Positions 26,479-35,244 of a stretch of DNA of 64,000 nt are shown one piece after another. Both the position numbers and the translations under genes were made by a program. Below the pieces are notes generated by a model. That model made no database searches. It was not told the DNA's origin and saw only the letters and a list, made by a program, of their open reading frames with translations. Source of the DNA: Microvirga puerhi (GTDB taxonomy: Bacteria; Pseudomonadota; Alphaproteobacteria; Rhizobiales; Beijerinckiaceae); NCBI RefSeq assembly GCF_020089865.1, contig NZ_JAIRBM010000003.1:1-64000 (forward strand), written 5' to 3'. Positions within the stretch are counted from its first letter, which is position 1, and each line of letters starts with the position of its first letter.

Positions 26479-27954
26479 ATGAAGCCGAATTACATTGCGG
26501 GTGCGTGGACCGAGGCGGCGCATGGAGCGCCCAACATCAACCCATCGAATACCAATGACGTGGTGGGCGACTTTGCTCGCGCCGAAGCGGCCGATGCCGA
26601 GCGCGCTATTGCTGCGGCTTACGATGCCTTCCCGGCTTGGTCGCGGTCCTCGATCCAGAAGCGGCACGATATCCTGAAAGCCATCGGCGACGAGATCATC
26701 GCCCGCAAGGACGAGCTTGGCCGCCTCCTGTCACGCGAGGAAGGCAAGACCCTGCCCGAAGGCATTGGTGAGGTCGTCCGCGCGGGCCAGATCTTTCTGT
26801 TCTTCTCCGGCGAAACCCTGCGGATGGCCGGCGACAAGCTGCCATCCGTGCGTCCGAACGTCGATGTGGAGATCACCCGCGAGGCAGTCGGTGTCGTTGG
26901 TCTGATCACACCGTGGAACTTCCCGATCGCGATTCCCGCCTGGAAGATCGCCCCTGCGCTCGCCTACGGCAACACCGTGGTGTTCAAGCCGGCGGAACTC
27001 GTTCCCGGCTCCGCACATGCCCTCTCCGAAATCATTGCGCGGACCGGCATTCCGGCAGGCGTATTCAACCTGGTGATGGGCAAGGGCTCGACAGTGGGCG
27101 AGGCCATGCTCAAGAGCCCGAAAGTCTCGGCAATCTCCTTCACCGGTTCTGTCGCAACCGGCCGTCGGGTGGCTGCCACCGCTATCGCCGCCGATCCGAT
27201 GAAGAAACTGCAGCTCGAAATGGGCGGCAAGAACCCGATGGTGGTGCTCGACGACGCCGATCTCAACGTGGCGGTGGACTGCGCCATCAACGGCGCGTTC
27301 TTCTCCACGGGTCAGCGTTGCACGGCCTCCTCGCGGCTGATCGTGACGGAGGGCGTGCACAATCGCTTCGTCGATGCCTTGAGCGAGCGGATGAAGAGCC
27401 TCGTCGTGGACGATGCTCTGAAAGCCGGCACGCAGATCGGTCCGGTGGTCGACCAGAATCAGCTCGATCAGGATCTGTCCTATATCCGCATCGGTCAGGA
27501 CGAGGGTGCCAAGCTCGTCGGTGGCGGCGAGCTTCTGAACCGGGACAATCCCGGCTTCTATATGGCTCCCGCTTTGTTCACGGAGGTGGACAATTCCATG
27601 CGCATCGCCCGCGAAGAGATCTTTGGGCCGGTCGCGACGGTGACGCGGGTGCGCGACTACGACGAGGCGCTGGCGGTGGCGAACGACACGCCGTTCGGGC
27701 TTTCGTCCGGCATCTGCACTACCAGCCTGAAACATGCCAGCCACTTCAAGCGCAATGCGGAAGCAGGCATGGTGATGGTCAACCTGCCGACGGCGGGCGT
27801 CGACTATCATGTGCCATTCGGCGGCCGCAAAGGCTCGTCCTACGGTCCGCGCGAACAGGGACGTTATGCGGAAGAGTTCTACACCACGGTGAAGACCGCC
27901 TATACGTTTGACGGCAATACCGGCGAACCGCCGAAGACCCGCTCCAGCGAGTGA
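26479..27954 (+). CDS. Aldehyde dehydrogenase, probable 2-oxoglutarate semialdehyde dehydrogenase
   Basis: A 491-residue NAD(P)-dependent enzyme. Family signatures include the cofactor segment ITPWNFPIAIPAWKIAPALA, the catalytic Glu in LEMGGKNP, and the catalytic Cys in FFSTGQRCTASSR. The C-terminal FGGRKGSSYGPREQG is typical of the semialdehyde dehydrogenases of the hydroxyproline, glucarate and arabinose pathways. It would convert 2-oxoglutarate semialdehyde to 2-oxoglutarate, the last step here. It follows the GntR gene and ends at a terminator. Succinate-semialdehyde or related substrates are the main alternative. Confidence 0.88.
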   Translation: MKPNYIAGAWTEAAHGAPNINPSNTNDVVGDFARAEAADAERAIAAAYDAFPAWSRSSIQKRHDILKAIGDEIIARKDELGRLLSREEGKTLPEGIGEVVRAGQIFLFFSGETLRMAGDKLPSVRPNVDVEITREAVGVVGLITPWNFPIAIPAWKIAPALAYGNTVVFKPAELVPGSAHALSEIIARTGIPAGVFNLVMGKGSTVGEAMLKSPKVSAISFTGSVATGRRVAATAIAADPMKKLQLEMGGKNPMVVLDDADLNVAVDCAINGAFFSTGQRCTASSRLIVTEGVHNRFVDALSERMKSLVVDDALKAGTQIGPVVDQNQLDQDLSYIRIGQDEGAKLVGGGELLNRDNPGFYMAPALFTEVDNSMRIAREEIFGPVATVTRVRDYDEALAVANDTPFGLSSGICTTSLKHASHFKRNAEAGMVMVNLPTAGVDYHVPFGGRKGSSYGPREQGRYAEEFYTTVKTAYTFDGNTGEPPKTRSSE

Positions 27955-27990
27955 GCGGATCCGCATCGGCGCAGCCAATCGCAACAGCAA

Positions 27991-28030
27991 GCGCCCTTCC
28001 GGTTCACAGGACCGGGAGGGCGTTTCTTAT
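27991..28030 (+). terminator. Rho-independent terminator after the aldehyde dehydrogenase
   Basis: A 12-base stem with one wobble or mismatch (CGCCCTTCCGGT with ACCGGGAGGGCG, 7-base loop), followed by TTTCTTATT. It lies 37 bases after the stop codon and closes the hydroxyproline cluster. Confidence 0.75.
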
Positions 28031-28165
28031 TCGGGCTCAGGACTTATTGATCGAAAGCGGAACGCATAATCTGCCGGAAAATTGGCAGATTCGTGCGATG
28101 GACGTATCGGTCGCATCGGGGGTCATGAGTACTTGCTTCTCCACAAGCCCCGGAAAGGGAAAATC

Positions 28166-28861
28166 TTGCCCGAGAACGACTATGATGCATTCGCGGCCGA
28201 TTATGACGCCGACAACGAAGCCAACGCCTGGAATGCCTATTATGAACGGCCGGCCATTCTTTCGCTCGTTGGCGAGGTCGCCGGGCTTCGGGTGCTCGAT
28301 GCGGGATGCGGCGGCGGGGCTCATGGTGCAGCGCTTCTCGACCGAGGGGCGATCCTGACCGGTATCGACTCAAGTTCGGGCTTGCTGGAAATCGCACAAC
28401 GTCGTCTTGGAGGGCGTGCGCGATTGCTGTCGGCTGATCTGAACAAGCCACTGCCCTTTGAAGATGGCGCGTTCGACGTGATCCTCGCCTCGCTTGTCAT
28501 GCACTATCTGCCTGACTGGTCGCTGCCCCTCTCGGAGTTCAATCGCCTTCTGCCCCAAGGCGGTCGTCTGGTTTTCTCCACGCACCATCCCTTCATGGAT
28601 CACCCGTCGACCGGACACGACAATTACTTCGAGACCTACAGCTTCAACGAGACCTGGCAGCGTGGCGGGAAGGACATCGTGATGCGCTTCTGGCATCGAC
28701 CGCTTCATGCCATGTTCGACGCACTCAAAGCGGCTGGATTTCAGATCGACGTCCTGAGCGAGCCGCAACCCGACCCTCGCGCCCGCACCCTTTTTCCGGA
28801 GGCCTATCAGAGCCTGACGACCAAGCCGCGATTCCTGTTCTTCTCGGCGGTGAAAGTGTGA
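28166..28861 (+). CDS. Class I SAM-dependent methyltransferase
   Basis: A 231-residue methyltransferase. The SAM-binding motif I is VLDAGCGGGAHG, followed by ILTGIDSSSGLLEIA. Motif IV-V is FDVILASLVMHYLPDW, and GGRLVFSTHHPF comes later. It belongs to the Methyltransf_11/UbiE-like group, and the substrate is unknown. A TTG start at 28166 is preferred because GGAAAGGGA sits 5 bases upstream and the alignable part begins right there; an earlier TTG at 28082 would add 28 atypical residues. The gene stands alone after the hydroxyproline cluster. Confidence 0.82.
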   Translation: MPENDYDAFAADYDADNEANAWNAYYERPAILSLVGEVAGLRVLDAGCGGGAHGAALLDRGAILTGIDSSSGLLEIAQRRLGGRARLLSADLNKPLPFEDGAFDVILASLVMHYLPDWSLPLSEFNRLLPQGGRLVFSTHHPFMDHPSTGHDNYFETYSFNETWQRGGKDIVMRFWHRPLHAMFDALKAAGFQIDVLSEPQPDPRARTLFPEAYQSLTTKPRFLFFSAVKV

Positions 28862-28930
28862 GCCGTCCAAAGGGACGCGCCGTCGTAGCCTTGATCTGCA
28901 ATCAGGACTTTGCCGGAGGCAGGGTCAGCG
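28862..28930 (-). pseudogene. Possible remnant of an IS5-type transposase
   Basis: Reading the minus strand gives ALEGADPASGKVLIADQGYD followed by GASL. This resembles the ADKGYDxxxL segment around the second catalytic Asp of IS4/IS5-type DDE transposases. Only about 23 residues match. No ends, start or other motifs survive, and the frame runs into the methyltransferase gene. It may be a chance resemblance. Confidence 0.3.
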
Positions 28931-28940
28931 CCTTCCAAGG

Positions 28941-29429
28941 CTAATCCTGATCGGGCAGCACCACATAGATCAGGACGGCCAGGATCGTCACGACGAACCG
29001 GAAGGCGGAAGGCACGCCGTTCCATTGCTGCGACATCCACATTCCGAACCATTCGCCGCCGATCGACATGAAGCCCACCTGCCACACGAGAAAGCCCAGC
29101 GTGAGCCCGGCCACGGCGAAGGATTTCGATGCCTGGAAGGTGGCGGCATTCTGCCGAATGGCGGTGAACATCCTGAAGGCACCGATCCAGCAAAGAAGTG
29201 CCGTGGCGACCTCTGCGGCGATGATCAGGAGATAGGCCGCCTGATGCAGGGCCGGGCTTGTGATCGCCCGGTAGCGGATCGTCGTATCCGGGAACAAGGT
29301 GTCCATGTCGAGGACGTGGTGCACGAAGGCGAAATTGGTGCCGTAATCGGTGATGTTGCCGAAGCCGACGAGAGTCGCGAAGAGGGCGATCGCCGCCACC
29401 ATGATGGTCTTCGACAGGCGGATCATCAT
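28941..29429 (-). CDS. DUF2165 family small integral membrane protein
   Basis: A 162-residue protein with four predicted membrane helices. The pattern NITDYGTNFAFVHHVLDMDTL after the first helix, the second-helix EVATALLCW, and the C-terminal GGEWFGMWMSQQWNG are family marks of DUF2165. No function is established for the family. It is transcribed on its own between the methyltransferase and the LacI regulator. There is a good start at 29429 and no visible partner gene. Confidence 0.85.
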   Translation of the reverse strand: MMIRLSKTIMVAAIALFATLVGFGNITDYGTNFAFVHHVLDMDTLFPDTTIRYRAITSPALHQAAYLLIIAAEVATALLCWIGAFRMFTAIRQNAATFQASKSFAVAGLTLGFLVWQVGFMSIGGEWFGMWMSQQWNGVPSAFRFVVTILAVLIYVVLPDQD

Positions 29430-29576
29430 GTCTCACTTCTCCATGCCGGCTGCGCAATTCCACTGCGGCATGGACGGAATTGTTAGGACCAGAGTCCGTC
29501 AGGCGCAAGGAGAGTGGCTGCCGGAAACAGGAGCATCAAACGCAAAATAGGAACCGGCTTTGTATGAAAAGATGCT

Positions 29577-30596
29577 TCAGGTCACGGTTGCCGTCGAATC
29601 CCGCACGATCAGGCGGCAAGCGAGCTCCGTGCGGCGCACCAGATGCGGTCCGCCCTCCGTGAGGCCGATCAGGCTTTCGACGGCCGTCTCCCCGAGTTCC
29701 CGCGCGGGAATATGCATGGTCGTGAGGCGCGGCGTCAGCAGGTCGGAGATCGGCAAATCGTCGATCCCCATCACGGATACGTCGCGGGGGCAGTGAATCT
29801 GGCGGGCTGCAAGCGCGGACAGGACGCCGAGGGCCAGACTGTCCGCGGCGCAGAGGAAGGCCGTGACGTGGAGCGTGCCCTTGTCGAGCCGGTCACCGAT
29901 GGCGCGTTCCGCACATTCGGGCGTCCAGTCCTCCACCTCGATGATGTCGTCGGACGGGCAGGCTAGTCCGTGTTCCAGCAAGGCGTCGCGCCAGCCCTCG
30001 AGGCGGCGCTGGATGGTCAGGCGGCCGGGCCGCATGACGAAGGCGATGCGTTCGTGCCCCAGGCCGATGAGATAATCGCAAGCGAGCCGCGTTGCGGAGC
30101 GATTGCACGGGCTGACGCTGGAGATGCGCATCAGGGGATCGTCCCCGTTGATGAGGACCGCCGGCTTTCCACTCTCCGCGACGAGGGAGAGTACTTGAAG
30201 GTCGTCCACCGTGAGCAACAGAGTGCCACAGATGTCCTCGCTCTCCAGGGCCTCGACGAGCGGTGCGCGATTCTCGTCCGGGTCTGGGAGGGGAATGAGC
30301 GAGATCTCCAGCTCATGCGCTGCGGCCGACGATTTCAGGCCTTCCAGAACGTGCCAGGTGAACTGGGTGCGGCTGTAATCGGTCATGGCCGCCTTGCTGG
30401 CGATCACGGCGATTCGTGAGCCACGGGCCATGGTGGGCAAGGGATAGCGGACGTGCTTGGCGGCAGAAAGGATGCGCTGCCTAAGGTCCTCCCGCACCCC
30501 TTTCTGGCCCGCGAGGGCCCGGGACACCGTGCTGATGGAGACGTCGCAGGCAAGAGCGATGTCGCGGAGGCGGCTCCGTCCGAGGGTTGATTTCAT
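29577..30596 (-). CDS. LacI-family regulator of the pectin-oligosaccharide locus
   Basis: A 339-residue repressor. The N-terminal helix-turn-helix is RLRDIALACDVSISTVSRALAGQKGV with the hinge helix VRYPLP. A periplasmic-binding-protein-like ligand domain covers residues 60-339 (segments IAVIASK, GTLLLTVDD, VMGIDDLPISDLLTPRLTT). The start at 30596 is chosen because the helix-turn-helix then begins within the first ten residues. It is divergent from the GH105-kduI-transport operon, and palindromes lie between them. It most likely represses that operon until an unsaturated uronide or sugar binds. Confidence 0.92.
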   Translation of the reverse strand: MKSTLGRSRLRDIALACDVSISTVSRALAGQKGVREDLRQRILSAAKHVRYPLPTMARGSRIAVIASKAAMTDYSRTQFTWHVLEGLKSSAAAHELEISLIPLPDPDENRAPLVEALESEDICGTLLLTVDDLQVLSLVAESGKPAVLINGDDPLMRISSVSPCNRSATRLACDYLIGLGHERIAFVMRPGRLTIQRRLEGWRDALLEHGLACPSDDIIEVEDWTPECAERAIGDRLDKGTLHVTAFLCAADSLALGVLSALAARQIHCPRDVSVMGIDDLPISDLLTPRLTTMHIPARELGETAVESLIGLTEGGPHLVRRTELACRLIVRDSTATVT

Positions 30597-30651
30597 AGCG
30601 ATATCCGCAGGTTCATCAGTCGGCTCTAGATAGAAGCCACTCTGCAAAAAA

Positions 30652-30686
30652 TTTTCATGTTGCGCAACTCGTGCCATTCATGAAAA
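30652..30686. promoter_or_regulatory. Nested palindromes: candidate LacI-family operator
   Basis: A perfect 10-base palindrome GTTGCGCAAC at 30659-30668 with the central CG typical of LacI-family operators. A perfect 8-base inverted repeat surrounds it, TTTTCATG at 30652-30659 and CATGAAAA at 30679-30686. Both lie midway in the 130-base gap between the divergent lacI-type and GH105 genes. Confidence 0.55.
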
Positions 30687-30726
30687 CTCCTCCCAAGTTC
30701 AGAAGAACGCCAGGGATGAAGCGCCG

Positions 30727-31827
30727 ATGTGGGAACGGGATCGCCTGATCCGTCAGCTCGACCGTTTGGTCGATGGAATGGTCGCGTTGCAGCACGACGG
30801 TAGTTTCCATGAGCCGAATCTCGACGGGACTCCAGGCGACTACATCAGCTTCGACGGTTGGGAATGGCCGCAGGGCGTCGGGATCTATGGTCTCGTGCGC
30901 TACTGGGAGTTCAGCGGCCAGGACCGGCATCGCCAGCTCGTCGAAGCGTGGTACCAGCGCCAGCTCGGCCGACCTCTGCCCAAGGCCAACGTCAACACCA
31001 CCGCGCCGATGCTGGCGCTCTCGATCCTCTGGGACAGGACCCGCGATCCGCGCTGGAAAGAGCCTCTCGAGCGTTGGGCCGGAATCGTCATGGACGACCT
31101 GCCGCGGACCGAGGAGGGGGGCTTCCAGCATATCGTGTCGGATAGCGTCAATCCGGGCGAGCTGTGGGACGACACGCTCTTCATGGTCGGCCTGTTTCTC
31201 GCCAGCTACGGACGCGCCGCAGGCCGCCGGGATCTCATCGACGAGGCCGTGCGGCAGTTCCTGCTTCACACGCATTACCTCACCGATCGCAAGACCGGCC
31301 TGTGGTATCACGGCTGGACTTTCGAGGGTCGCCACAACTTCGCCGGCGCTCTCTGGGCGCGCGGTAACGCATGGATCACCGCAGGTCTTCTCGACTTCAT
31401 CGAACTCGGCGGCATCGAAGGCGGCGTGAGGGACTTTCTCCTCGGCTGCCTGCGCACGCAGGCGGCCGCGCTCCTGCGCTACCAGGACAAGAGCGGGGGC
31501 TGGCATACGCTTGTCGACGATCCGACGTCCTATCTCGAAGCGTCCGCCACGGCGGGCTTCGGCTACGGCCTCTTGAAAGGCGCGAGGCTCGGCATCCTCG
31601 GGGAGGACGCACGCGAGGCGGGTCTCAGGGCTCTCGATTACGTGCTGTCGAATATCGACGAGACCGGCACCCTGCAGAACGTCTCCTATGGCACGCGGAT
31701 GGGCCGCAATCTGCAATTCTACCACGACATTCCGCTGCAGCCGACGGGTTATGGCCAGGCGCTGGCGATCCTGCTTCTGGCCGAGGCCGTCCGTCATACG
31801 AACGATGTTGAATTGGAGTCCGCATAG
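30727..31827 (+). CDS. GH105 unsaturated rhamnogalacturonyl/galacturonyl hydrolase
   Basis: A 366-residue cytoplasmic (alpha/alpha)6-barrel enzyme, as it has no signal peptide. Family marks are the catalytic Asp in ELWDDTLFM (residues 146-153), TTAPMLALSILWD, FAGALWARGNAWITAGL and the closing NLQFYHDIPLQPTGYGQALAIL. GH105 enzymes such as YteR and RhiN remove the unsaturated uronic acid that pectate or rhamnogalacturonan lyases leave on oligosaccharides. The released sugar rearranges to a keto-deoxyuronate, the substrate of KduI, whose gene begins directly after the stop. The exact oligosaccharide (rhamnogalacturonan or galacturonan) is inferred. Confidence 0.9.
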   Translation: MWERDRLIRQLDRLVDGMVALQHDGSFHEPNLDGTPGDYISFDGWEWPQGVGIYGLVRYWEFSGQDRHRQLVEAWYQRQLGRPLPKANVNTTAPMLALSILWDRTRDPRWKEPLERWAGIVMDDLPRTEEGGFQHIVSDSVNPGELWDDTLFMVGLFLASYGRAAGRRDLIDEAVRQFLLHTHYLTDRKTGLWYHGWTFEGRHNFAGALWARGNAWITAGLLDFIELGGIEGGVRDFLLGCLRTQAAALLRYQDKSGGWHTLVDDPTSYLEASATAGFGYGLLKGARLGILGEDAREAGLRALDYVLSNIDETGTLQNVSYGTRMGRNLQFYHDIPLQPTGYGQALAILLLAEAVRHTNDVELESA

Positions 31828-32661
31828 ATGATCGAGGTGCGATATGGCGCCGGCCCGGAAAAGATCGGCCAACTCTCGACGGAGGAGTTGCGTTCGACCT
31901 TCCTGATCGAGAACGTTTTTCCGAAGGATGAGGCGCGGCTCGTCTATACTCATATCGACCGCATGATCCTAGGCGGCTGCAGCCCCGTCACCAGCACGGT
32001 CGAGATCGGCGACGGCACGGCCATCGGCACGCCGCATCTTCTCTCCTATCGCGAGATGGGGATCGCCAATCTCGGCGGACCGGGGCGCATTGAAGCCGAC
32101 GATCAGAGCTTCGATCTCGCCAACCGCGACGTCCTCTATGTCGGGCGCGGCACGAAGCGCCTGCGCATGCAGAGCGCCGATCCCAACAATCCAGCATGCT
32201 TCTACATGACCTCCGTTCCGTCGCAGGTCGACATCCCAAACCGGCTGATCACGAAGGGTCAGTCGAAACTCCTCGAACTCGGCGAGGAGCGGCGCGCCAA
32301 CAAGCGGTCCCTGCGCATGTACATCCATCCTCAGGTGGCCCCCTCTGCACTGCTGCTCATGGGAATTACGGATCTCGCGCATGGCAGCGTCTGGAACACT
32401 ATGCCGCCGCATCTGCATGAGCGGCGCATGGAGGCCTATGTCTATTTCGACATGGAGGCCGAGGACCGGGTGGTTCACTTGATGGGTCGGCCGGACGAGA
32501 CGCGCCATCTCATGGTGGCGAATGGCGACGCCATCCTCTCGCCGGCATGGTCCATCCACATGGGCGCGGGCACGGGGCCTTACGCCTTCGTCTGGAGCAT
32601 GACGGGCGAGAACCAGGAATACACCGACGTAGACCCGGTTCCGGTCAGCACGCTGCGATAA
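31828..32661 (+). CDS. kduI: 5-keto-4-deoxyuronate isomerase KduI
   Basis: A 277-residue cupin-fold isomerase that turns 5-keto-4-deoxyuronate into 3-deoxy-D-glycero-2,5-hexodiulosonate. The metal ligands are visible: H195 and H197 in PPHLHERR, E202 in MEAYVYF, and H244 in AWSIHMG. The closing GENQEYTDVDPV is family-typical, and length is normal. Its ATG follows the GH105 stop without a gap. No kduD, kdgK or kdgA gene lies in the window, so the remaining steps must be encoded elsewhere. Confidence 0.96.
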   Translation: MIEVRYGAGPEKIGQLSTEELRSTFLIENVFPKDEARLVYTHIDRMILGGCSPVTSTVEIGDGTAIGTPHLLSYREMGIANLGGPGRIEADDQSFDLANRDVLYVGRGTKRLRMQSADPNNPACFYMTSVPSQVDIPNRLITKGQSKLLELGEERRANKRSLRMYIHPQVAPSALLLMGITDLAHGSVWNTMPPHLHERRMEAYVYFDMEAEDRVVHLMGRPDETRHLMVANGDAILSPAWSIHMGAGTGPYAFVWSMTGENQEYTDVDPVPVSTLR

Positions 32662-35222
32662 TGACAACAGGTTCGGGGACGCCCAGGATGCATCTGACCA
32701 CTCCTCTGAAAACCGGCGACGCCATCGCCCACTGGCAGCTCGGAAGCGTGCATGAGGAGCGCTACGACGTTCCGGACCGCACCATGGAAGGGAAGATGGA
32801 TGCGTTCTTCTTCCTGACCAAGGACCGCAACTTCATCCCGCACCAATATCCGTGCCGGACGGACTTCATCGCGGCCTTTCGCGGCAAGGCTCCGAAGCCC
32901 GTCACCAGCTTCGCGCCTACGCGCGTATGGCTGCCCTTCGGCTCGCCGCGGGTGGATCTGTCCGGTTTCTGGTTCCGCGCGACGCGTGTCGAATGCTGGG
33001 CTCGGACGATGGTCGAGAGCCCAAGCGATCAGGTGGCACGGGTGCGCTTCGCCACCTGCGGCGGCGCCTTCCTCGAAGTCAACGGCCGGCGCGTCCATGA
33101 ACTGACCCGCTACCAGCGCAATTTCGAGGAGAATGTGGAGGTCGAGATCTCCCTGCAAAAGGGGCTGAACGAGCTCCGCGTCTGGTTTGCGGATCTCTGC
33201 GAGCGCGATGCCCGCTATTATTTCAGCCTTGAATTGCTGTCGGGCGAGGGACTTTCGACTGCCATGCCGTGTCCGGTCGACGGCAATCGTGCCAAGGCCA
33301 TCGAGCAGCTCCTTGAAGGCATGCGGTTCGAAAAGCCGTTCTACGGTGGCGGCGAGGTCGCCGTCGTGTTCGATCAGGCATCGGATCGGGATCTCGGTCT
33401 GCATGTGGAAGTGCGCGGCGACTTCATGTCGACGGAGGGCAATGCCACCCTCGACCGTCGCCTGCCTGCCGGCGCAACCCGGGTGTCACTGGCGGACACG
33501 AGCGAGCTTCCCGCCGATTTCCGCCATTTCGACATCACGCTGCGCGACGGCGATTTCGTGGCGACGCGCGTGCTCGGCGTCGAGATCTGCCACCTGACGG
33601 ACAAGCCCGTTCCTTCCGATATCCAGGCCAGGGCGCAAACCGTCCTCGACCACGTGGCGGAGCACGGCGAGCGAGACATGGTGGCGGTGCTGGCGCGTCT
33701 CGCTTTGGGACGGGGCGGACCGGAAACTGACCACATCATCGAATCATGCCTGCCGATCATCGGCGATTGCCATGATTGCGCGGACTTTCTCCTCGTGCCG
33801 CTCCTGTGGTCGCGCATCGCCTGGCCGGAGCGGATCGCACCGGAGACGCGCGCCCGCATGGACGACGTCATCCTGCGCTTCCGTTACTGGATGGACGAGC
33901 CCGGCAACGACGTCATGTGGTATTTCAGCGAGAACCACGCGCTGCTGTTCCACACCGCCTGCCATCTCGCCGGCACACTGTTCCCCGAAGAGACTTTCCG
34001 GCGTTCCGGCCGCAAGGGGAAGGAACAGGCCGAGATCGGCCGCCAGCGCCTCCTGGAATGGCTCACCCATTTCGAGGCCTGCGAGATGGCCGAGTGGAAT
34101 TCGGCTCCGTACTTCCCCATCGACCTCAAGGGGCTTTGCGCTCTCTATGCGCTGTCTCCAGACAAGGGAATCCGCGAGCGTTCCGGCGCGGCCATCCGCA
34201 GGCTCCTCGAAATCATGGCCTTGTCGAGCCATCACGGCCTCATGACCGCTTCGCAGGGACGCAGCTACGAGCATACGCTCCGGCCGGGTCGGACGCTGGA
34301 GCTCTCCGGCATCATGTATCTGGCCTATGGCAAGGGCTGGCTCGGCCGCCGCTTCCATGCGCTGCCGCAGCTGGCTCTCTGCTTCGCGAAGCACGGGCTT
34401 TCCATTGCCGACAGTCTCGCCAGCTTTGCCGATTACAACGGCGACAAGGCCTATGAGTGGCGCTATCGCCAGGGCGAGAACGGAATTGCGTCGCTCTATC
34501 ACTTCAAGTCGAAGGATTATGCGCTCGGCAGCATCGCGGCCTATCGCTGGGGCGAGTGGGGATATCAGGAGACGATCCTTCACCTGCGCCTGGGCAACCG
34601 TCCGGAATCGCAGATCTGGATCAATCATCCCGGCGAAGTGATCCATAGCGGCTACGGCCGCCCGTCCTATTGGGGTGGCTGCGGAACCGTACCGCGCGCC
34701 CACCAATACCGGTCCCTTGCGGTCCTCGATTTCAACGCTCACCCCACGCAGCCCGATTTCACGCATGCCTGGCTGCCGGAGGCGGAGATGGACGAAGTCA
34801 TCCATCTTGGCGACCGGATTCTCGTGCGCTCGGGCGACGGTCTCTGTCTGCTCGTTGCAAGCGGCGTGCTGAAGCGGGTTGCAACGGGACCGACCGCAGG
34901 ATGCGAGATTCGGCTGCCGGGTCATCGTGGACGCTGGATCGTCCGCCTCTCCGATCTGAAGACGGAGGGAAGCCTTGCCGCCTTCGGCCGGCGTTTCGCC
35001 GGATTGTCGGCCCAGGATCGGGGGGACAACGCCATTCTCCTCAACGATCCGGACTATGGAATCGTCGCCTGCGGCCCGGACGGCATCGTCCAGGCCGGCT
35101 CCGAGAGGCTCGATCCGAAGAGCTGGACTCTTTCGGGCGAGCTGACCCTCTACCCGGAGGGAGCGTCCATCGCGCTTCCCTCCCAATCACGACCACAAAA
35201 AGAGCATCTCAAGATCGCCTGA
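32661..35222 (+). CDS. Uncharacterised large protein, predicted carbohydrate-active (toroid plus beta domains)
   Basis: An 853-residue protein of no family I can name. No signal peptide is visible, so it is probably cytoplasmic. The N-terminal part (about 80-195) looks like an all-beta module resembling carbohydrate-binding jelly rolls. The middle (about 320-600) is helix-rich, with SENHALLFHTACHLAG (423-438), EWNSAPYFPIDLKGL (479-493) and SYEHTLRPGR, reminiscent of alpha/alpha-toroid lyases and hydrolases. The C-terminal part (about 610-840) is beta-rich, as in heparinase-type lyases. The ATG at 32661 overlaps the kduI stop (TAATGA), implying translational coupling; an in-frame ATG at 32688 is the alternative. 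Context predicts a role on pectic oligosaccharides, but catalytic residues are not established. Confidence 0.75.
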   Translation: MTTGSGTPRMHLTTPLKTGDAIAHWQLGSVHEERYDVPDRTMEGKMDAFFFLTKDRNFIPHQYPCRTDFIAAFRGKAPKPVTSFAPTRVWLPFGSPRVDLSGFWFRATRVECWARTMVESPSDQVARVRFATCGGAFLEVNGRRVHELTRYQRNFEENVEVEISLQKGLNELRVWFADLCERDARYYFSLELLSGEGLSTAMPCPVDGNRAKAIEQLLEGMRFEKPFYGGGEVAVVFDQASDRDLGLHVEVRGDFMSTEGNATLDRRLPAGATRVSLADTSELPADFRHFDITLRDGDFVATRVLGVEICHLTDKPVPSDIQARAQTVLDHVAEHGERDMVAVLARLALGRGGPETDHIIESCLPIIGDCHDCADFLLVPLLWSRIAWPERIAPETRARMDDVILRFRYWMDEPGNDVMWYFSENHALLFHTACHLAGTLFPEETFRRSGRKGKEQAEIGRQRLLEWLTHFEACEMAEWNSAPYFPIDLKGLCALYALSPDKGIRERSGAAIRRLLEIMALSSHHGLMTASQGRSYEHTLRPGRTLELSGIMYLAYGKGWLGRRFHALPQLALCFAKHGLSIADSLASFADYNGDKAYEWRYRQGENGIASLYHFKSKDYALGSIAAYRWGEWGYQETILHLRLGNRPESQIWINHPGEVIHSGYGRPSYWGGCGTVPRAHQYRSLAVLDFNAHPTQPDFTHAWLPEAEMDEVIHLGDRILVRSGDGLCLLVASGVLKRVATGPTAGCEIRLPGHRGRWIVRLSDLKTEGSLAAFGRRFAGLSAQDRGDNAILLNDPDYGIVACGPDGIVQAGSERLDPKSWTLSGELTLYPEGASIALPSQSRPQKEHLKIA

Positions 35223-35244
35223 ACAGCTTCATCATGGGAGGAAA

